A DNA stretch of 64,000 bases from Echiichthys vipera (lineage: Eukaryota > Chordata > Actinopteri > Perciformes > Trachinidae), in assembly GCA_963691815.1 (NCBI GenBank), contig OY829667.1, forward strand, positions 11,560,821 through 11,624,820, given 5' to 3'. The notes under the pieces were generated by a model. It saw only the letters and a list, made by a program, of their open reading frames with translations, searched no databases and was not told the origin of the DNA. Both the position numbers and the translations under genes were made by a program. Every line of letters starts with the position of its first letter. Position 1 is the stretch's first letter. Positions 58,301-64,000 of the stretch are shown here, in pieces.

Positions 58301-59929
58301 TTTAAATGGCTTTTCGTGTCACTTTTTCAAATCTAAAGTATGCTCTGTGTACTGTTATAGCTACCGTGGGCGACTGTAGACCAAAAGCAGCCATACTATC
58401 TAACTTCTTTACCGTCTCTCTCTCTCTCGGAAGCCTGTTGCTTTCTTGCTCCATGGATGAGATGAAGGAGGAGGAGGAGGAGTTGAGAAAAGCGGATTGT
58501 CCCAAGTGCCTCGGCGACTTTATTCAAAATACAAGCAAACCTGACTGGATTTAACAACAATATATACAGGCTACATGATAGCAAACGCTTTATTAAGAAA
58601 GCAAGTGTTAAATGGGGACGTTCTGGACCGATATTGCGTATTTTGTAGGAGAAGAAATGCACGAGAAAATGCCTATTATTAGCTGACTGTTATTTGTGGT
58701 CATGGCAAAGAATGACTTCACCCACGATTATTATCGGAGGCAAATGGCACCTTAAAGCCCCCGTGTTTTGGGTTGAAGTCCACCGTGTAAAAATGAGCTC
58801 CTTCGGCCTTCTGTGAATCATTAGAAGCCACTGGAAATGTGCAGAGTGAATCACTTATGCTCTTGCTTAAGAATATAAACCATATCCCTCCAATACATCT
58901 GAATGGACACTGCACTAACGTTACATGTTACCGAAAGCAACACCTATATTATTTATGTTAATATAGACATATTATTCTTTAAAAAAAGTATAAATCCACC
59001 ACTGGGGAGTCTACAGAGACAAACAAACTGCTAAAGCCCAAGACCATGTTGGAATATTATATGAACGTGTATTTATTAACTCCAAAATGTAAATATATTC
59101 TCTGGAACTGGATACCAGTAGTCATTTGAATTATCATTTGGGTGGTCATACATTTCAGTCGCATATTTATGCTTTTTTTCCTGCAGCAATTTGTGTATTA
59201 GGCTACTGGTAGTCGAGAAATTCCAAAACTAATCAAAACTAGGTTTTAATTGTACACCAGTATAACAGAATAATCCAATAGAATATACAGGTCTAAGATA
59301 AATAAAACACAATACAGCAGTCACATGCTGTATTTAAGGCGAATTAATCAGTTTGAAAGTTGAAATGAATATAAACAAACCAGTAGGTACTGTGGTGATC
59401 CTGTTACCAGGTACTGTAGCTATTCTAAGACTCTATATAGGGCTTTTAATTGTATTACCAGTCTCCTTTAATCACGTAATGTCTCCCTGAGTCATGTCAT
59501 GCTTGTAACAAAGTCACTACAAAAGTTAAGTGTGATGTTCCTAAAATGGGACTTGACAGCCATGACAGCACTGATAACAGCATGAGTCAGATATTAAACA
59601 CGTAACGACCTTCATACGTTATCATTAGGTTTTAAAGAGGTGAGGATTTCACAGGCTTTATTTCTACAGAATAAGGCTTCTCTGATTCAAGCACAACACA
59701 CGTACCACATGCAATTTTATATGGTAGGGTGTTCGGTCCGGTCTCGGTCTTCAACATTTTTTGAAGTCTTGCACTTCATGGGAACGGGTCCAGTTGTTCC
59801 TGGCTGCTTCGAGATCAGTTACAGAACGTTGCCTAAAATCTATGCATTTATTTGTTATTTTGTTAGATAAATCAATCTTGTTTAGATCCATCCTAACTCA
59901 CTACATAAGCATTGGAAAAACACTATTGA

Positions 59930-60045
59930 CTATGCTCTGGACTCTGTCTTGACTTGGTTTCAACTGCCTTTGGGCTGGGTCTTGACTCAGGCTTGACTGG
60001 ACCTGGTCATGGACTTGACTTGGACTCGATTAAGCTGTTCTTTAA
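59930..60045 (+). repeat. GACTTGGACT-type repeat
   Basis: Short imperfect units appear: GACTCTGTCTTGACTTGG, GGTCTTGACTCAGGCTTGAC and GGACTTGACTTGGACTCG. This resembles the tail of a teleost interspersed repeat whose GGTCCGGTCTCGGTCTTC motif lies near 59,737. Confidence 0.45.
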
Positions 60046-60225
60046 TACAGCAATGTTATACAGTCCTGTTACTGTCAAACATATTATCATCAGACGTAGA
60101 GTTAAGGTGGCTCATTAAAGATTGAGGACCTTCAATATATCATAATATTTACAGCCAAGGAGCACAACAACATCCATTTAAAATTTTATTCTAAGAAAAA
60201 ATAAAACAAATGACAACAAGAGTTG

Positions 60226-60505
60226 CAACGGTTAATTGATTAGTCAAGCGACAAAAAATAATCTGCAAGTATTTTGATAAATATGCCAAACATTCTTTGT
60301 CATATATAACAAAAAACTGAATATCTTTGGGGTTTGGACTGTTGGTTGAATAAAACAAGCTATTAATAGATCATCTTGGGTTGTGAGATATTGTAATGGT
60401 CATTTTCACGACTTTCTGACATTTTGTAGACAAAACAATTAGTCGATTAATTGTAAAAATAATTGGCAGATTAATATATGATAAAAATAATTGTTGCAGC
60501 CCTAT
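60226..60505. mobile_element. AT-rich dispersed element in mpdz intron 1
   Basis: It starts AGTTGCAACGGTTAATTGATTAGTC and ends AATAATTGTTGCAGCCCTATAA. The ends are inverted (GTTGCAAC / GTTGCAGC), and the interior includes ACAAAACAATTAGTCGATTAATTG. This is a familiar teleost non-autonomous element (TAGGGCTGCAAC-type ends). Confidence 0.65.
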
Positions 60506-61098
60506 AATGATGCAAACAGGGTCTTATGATAGTTTTACAATAACTGCTAAGACTGTTTGCCTGTTTATTAATCATCAGACTGTTGTTTCAGGAAGAAAAT
60601 ATGGCTATACAGTATTTGTCTGATTGGAGTAAAATGGATAATCATATTTAATGCCCGCCGAAGACAAGTTGTGCATATTAAAACTACTGTCAAAGTGCAG
60701 TAAATGAAGTCCCAAGAATGTAAATTTCTAAGTGCTAATCCATCAATAAGAGCATTCGTCAAATATAAGGGAACTAACAAGCTAGTGTGTTTAAACAGAC
60801 ACACTGCTTTATTGCACATGAGGCTGAGTAAATATACTACAGCCCTTCAGCAACAATGGCTAGTCTGTGATGTCACGGTGAAGCATTCTTAAGAGATAAA
60901 TAAGGCATGTATATGAGTCAATTTCCCCTTTCATGTTGACCCTTCAAGTAGAAAGGTTTTCAGAAGTTGGGTTCAGAGGAGAATGCCTTACTTCCTGTTT
61001 GTATCGAGTGTGTTGTGGAAGCTAAAAAAAGATGAACCAATTTGTGCTATGAGATTAAGTTAAGAAAAAGACATAACACGTGGTATTGTTCTTTGCAG

Positions 61099-61167
61099 GC
61101 CTTGAAAAGGAAAGAGTTTGAAATTGCTGTTAATGGGGAGACGTTACATTCACCTGGAGTTCTAAAA
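61099..61167 (+). other. mpdz: 5'UTR part of mpdz start exon (open reading frame, no ATG)
   Basis: This is the stretch from the acceptor AG (61,097-61,098) to the presumed start codon. It has 23 codons with no stop, reading ALKRKEFEIAVNGETLH and onward in the MPDZ frame. In a simple 5'UTR such openness over 23 codons is expected about one time in three, so it proves little alone. It matters because exon-like segments upstream are in a compatible phase. Confidence 0.7.
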
Positions 61168-61183
61168 ATGATAGAAACAATGG
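61168..61183 (+). CDS. mpdz: mpdz start-codon exon, coding part (MPDZ/MUPP1 residues 1-5)
   Basis: This is the beginning of multiple PDZ domain protein, a scaffold with one L27 and many PDZ domains that acts at tight junctions, the apical Crumbs/PALS1 complex and synapses. The exon runs 61,099-61,183. It is preceded by a TTTGCAG acceptor and ends in G|GTAAGT. The coding part is ATG ATA GAA ACA ATG G, giving MIETM plus the first base of an Asp codon completed by the exon at 63,046. Vertebrate MPDZ proteins start with a very similar short leader before the L27 helix, which is why I chose the ATG at 61,168 (A at -3). A second in-frame ATG lies at 61,180. The exon's upstream 69 nt are also open in the same frame without an ATG, so they are 5'UTR in the simple model, but an N-terminal extension is possible (see findings). 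Gene identity is very likely; the start codon choice is good but not certain. Confidence 0.85.
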
Positions 61184-63045
61184 GTAAGTAATCATTTGAT
61201 TGATTTATGGCAGTCAGATACAACTAATTGAGTCAGTGTGTTATTTGTTATGATTGAACATACATGTTAAGAAATGAAAGATGTCGCTATCAAATGTCGT
61301 TTTACCTCCTTCCTTGTTCTTTAATTTAACAGGCTAAGCTTTAGTGTCTCCAAATACTATGTGTCAGTACGGCCATAATAAACAAGGCAAAACATTAAAT
61401 ACTGCCTCCGCACACTCACTGTGCCATTTTTTTTTTATTTTTAATCATATCAAAAATGAGCGGATTTTGCAGTGGGGTTTGGTCTAGTCAGTTGGGTGTC
61501 CATGTTTGCTGGCTCTGCATCCTTTGGCTTCTGCTGTGAGTTTCTCTCAACCAGTATAAGAGACACTGGATTCAGTTCAAGGACTGCCAGTGTTGCCATA
61601 TCTGATAATGTTGCCATATACTTGATTGTTTGTTTGTCCCCCATAGAGATTTATTTGTCCAACTGTCAAGCATGAAGCCAAATTAGTGCTGTCAGCTTCT
61701 TTCTTTAAAGCTGCAATCTGTGGTCACTGTCAAGATGGCCATGTTGACCATGTACTTAAGTGCTACCAACTAAAATGTGTAGGTTGGGGAAGTGGGGCGT
61801 GATACACCAGTGAGTCTTAGTAATATGATTATTTAGGCTTAGATAATGTCAATTTACATTTTACATTATAATTAAAATAACTGTATGCAGAAGTACTGAA
61901 TTCCATATCAAATATCTTTTTTCAATTAATCAAATTAGTGAGGCGTTCCGAAGTGTACAGGGCATATAAAGTCACTCTTTCCTGCTGACAAAAAGTCACA
62001 AACAGAATACTCTTTGGAGCTGAGCAACACATTAATTTCCTTTACTCCCCACGAACACAACAAAACCCCTTGTTGCCTCTCTCTGATGTCACCCCCGCGC
62101 CCCACTCTCACCCTAGTATCAATTTGGACAATTGTATAGTATCATGCAGATGTTTTGCTCCAGGACCACCCTATCTTTTGAAATGCACAGAAATGCTATA
62201 CATGCATACATGCCACTCTCTGGTGTGATATGGTCACTGAGGCAGGTACAATGAAAATGATAGTTACCTGCATAGAACCAGTGGCAAATAGAAAAAAACC
62301 TGCTGAGACCCGAGTGTTATAAGCTTGTTTACAACCTTTGTTCAAACAACAAAGCTTCTAAGGGCAAAAAGTGCTCTGGACCTTGCGCACGCCCTATTAG
62401 GTGTTAGTCACAGTTGGTGAGCTTTGGAAATTGCTTCATTTTTGTTCAGATGACGTTGGTCTGGCCCATCCTCACTAACAAGCCACTCTGGAGTTGCTCG
62501 ATTGTGGGGCTTATGCAAGGTCCAGCAAGCAAACTGTGGAAGGCCTGGTTCTTTTATCTTTCCTTCTGATACCCATTCAATGCTCATGTGCAGCCCAACA
62601 TTGATCCTCAATACAAAAAAAAGGAAACATTGCTATTCTGAAGACAGACACTGCAGATTTTTCCCCCTCTGATACAATACCTGATGCTATATGATTTCAA
62701 TATAAAAGGTCTGCTGAGCACCAGTCATCCTTAGCTAAGCCTACAGGTCTGTTTATTTACATGGCATTGTGAACATAAATAAACAAGTTAAAGGCAGTAT
62801 GGAATATTGTATATGTTTTTAAAAAGGATATTATAAAAATTAAAAATGAAATCAGGATATTTAAATGAATAAATGAGGCCATGTCTGAACGCCCTTCCCT
62901 GTCTCATTATCTCTGCCCATGTACTGATAAAGCCTCTGTCCTCATCGCCTCTCTCCACCTCTATCTCTCCCATGCCTGCTTCTTGTTGTTGCATCCCTCC
63001 TTCACTCCGACTGGCGCTGTCACTGAAATATGTGACGGCTTGCAG
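61184..63045 (+). other. mpdz: mpdz intron 2
   Basis: This intron is flanked by GTAAGT and TTGCAG and interrupts the Asp codon after one base. Nothing convincing was recognised inside. Confidence 0.8.
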
Positions 63046-63212
63046 ATACACAGCGTGCCTTGCAGGCGGTGGAGCGTCTCCAGGCCAAACTGAAGGAGCG
63101 GGGGGAGGTGCCCACTGAGGAGAAGCTCAGCCTGCTCAAATCAGTGCTCCAGAGCCCCCTCTTCCACCAGATCCTCGCCTTGCAGAAGTCCGTCCAGCAT
63201 CTCAGAGACCAG
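63046..63212 (+). CDS. mpdz: mpdz L27-domain exon (partial CDS, residues 5/6-61)
   Basis: This exon is bounded by a CTTGCAG acceptor and a CAG|GTAAAC donor, and is 167 nt long. Joined to the preceding coding exon it gives 56 residues, DTQRALQAVERLQAKLKERG and onward, ending SVQHLRDQ in phase 0. Recognisable blocks are RALQAVERLQAKLKERG, EEKLSLLKSVLQSPLF and QILALQKSVQ, which is the L27 fold of three helices at the N-terminus of MPDZ. They resemble MPDZ much more than its paralogue PATJ, in which the SLLKSVLQSPLF stretch differs. In the family this L27 domain pairs with the N-terminal L27 of PALS1 (MPP5) and so recruits the scaffold to the Crumbs polarity complex. The PDZ-domain exons expected next are outside the window. 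No frameshift or stop is present. Teleosts can have two mpdz copies, and I cannot tell which this is. Confidence 0.95.
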
Positions 63213-64000
63213 GTAAACTCAAAACTGTTTCAGGGTGTCTACTTTTTGTCCTTGTTCTTTGTAGGGCGAGGTTTCCATAATAATACAATAAACACAACTA
63301 CAGGACTTTAATCAATAAAAGTTGTTTAGTTTTAATTCACACATAAACAATTCTGCAGTAGTTCTTATTGTAAGCCTAACTGGGCCTGTCAGACTATAAA
63401 CATGTTGGATTAGAATGACAATTCTGAATACAAATTAGTTGTGCAAGGTTCCCAGAGTGCTAAGGCCCTGTGGAAGGTCATTACAAGCTTACAAGTTTAT
63501 AGTTATTTGGAGTTCTGAATTATTAGTGTATGAGTATAAACTACCAAAATGCCAGATTGCAGCATCATACTTTGTTTGCACAGAAGTAATATAGATAGAA
63601 GTAGTCATGTTTAGTGAGAAATAAGACATGCTTTGTCTATTTTTTATTATCAACAATGTCCGATAAGGTGGGGCTGAGGCAGGGGTAATATAAAGTGACA
63701 GTCATAGTTCTTGTGTTTGTGTAGTGAAGTGCCTGAACCCTGCAGCCAATGTAGACACCACACACAAACACTCATGGCTTAGCTCTGGTGACATTTTAAT
63801 GTTGAGATATAAACTAACCTTTAGGACTCGACCAAACAAAGGTGAAACACTGAAAGGATTTTTCCGACCACAATGTACATTTGGTTCAATGAAATCTAAT
63901 ATAAAGGATATGTTAGCATCTTTTTTATCTTAAAAAAAATACTAGTGTACATGATATGTATACATGTATACATGATTGCATCACTTGCGTTATGATTCAC
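63213..64000 (+). other. mpdz: mpdz intron 3, 5' part
   Basis: This begins with the GTAAAC donor after the L27 exon. No acceptor with a recognisable PDZ-domain exon follows before the window ends. Confidence 0.75.

Larger units (their letters stand above)
58131..61098 (+). other. mpdz: mpdz intron 1 (inferred)
   Basis: This is the span between the GTAAGT donor at 58,131 and the TTGCAG acceptor at 61,097. It contains a (GGA)n-rich ORF around 58,306-58,554, a GACTTGGACT-type repeat at ~59,930-60,045 and a dispersed AT-rich repeat at 60,226-60,505. No further exon was recognised. Confidence 0.55.

Noticed and set aside
58306..58554. 82-codon ATG ORF just inside mpdz intron 1 with an EEEEE stretch
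   Set aside because: No family match, it lies in presumed intron after a strong donor, and its acidic part comes from a GGA-rich tract. Chance is the simpler reading.

Overview
The window is 64 kb of animal nuclear DNA, almost certainly from a teleost fish and probably a spiny-rayed (percomorph) one. The evidence is long (CA)n/(TG)n microsatellites, several interspersed repeat families that I recognise from teleosts (a ~400-450 bp MITE ending TTAAAGGTCC...GGACCTTTAA, hAT-type and Tc1-type elements, a CCATCC-tailed retroposon, an esterase-type LINE ORF1 remnant), and a spliced gene with vertebrate exon-intron structure. No bacterial operon, CRISPR array, tRNA or rRNA gene was seen.

Only one protein-coding gene can be named. 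The right end (about 57.95-64 kb, + strand) holds the 5' end of mpdz, which encodes multiple PDZ domain protein (MUPP1). There is a CpG-rich promoter region, a candidate non-coding first exon ending at 58,130, the start-codon exon (61,099-61,183) and the exon encoding the L27 domain (63,046-63,212). The two coding pieces join in frame into a 61-residue N-terminus. The PDZ-domain exons lie beyond the window.

The other ~57 kb is intergenic or large-intron DNA without a convincing coding gene. At about 40.85-41.57 kb there is an isolated CpG-rich, CT-rich stretch with good splice donors on both strands. It looks like the first exon(s) of a transcript I cannot name, and it could also serve as a distal alternative promoter of mpdz. 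Two exon-like segments (49,811-49,890 and 52,527-52,574) are phase-compatible with a + strand donor at 41,502 and with the mpdz start exon. This leads to the main hypothesis in the findings: an N-terminally extended mpdz isoform.

Layout: 0-7.9 kb has repeats (foldback element, 214-bp CA array, Tc1-like transposon inside a hAT fragment, hAT fragment plus MITE). 8.6-9.0 and 17.1-18.5 kb are repeat-free, homeobox/octamer-like AT-rich blocks that resemble conserved non-coding elements. 12.4-15.5 kb is a nested repeat mosaic with a LINE ORF1 remnant. 16.5-40.2 kb is sparse sequence with seven large or medium microsatellites, a 21-bp minisatellite at 32.6 kb, two MITE copies and two retroposon-like repeats. 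40.6-41.6 kb is the orphan promoter. 43-57.6 kb has three further MITE copies, a hAT element with its target-site duplication, a 72-bp tandem duplication and a ~580-bp foldback palindrome. 57.9-64 kb is the mpdz 5' end. Exon calls outside mpdz are inferences from splice signals and open frames only.
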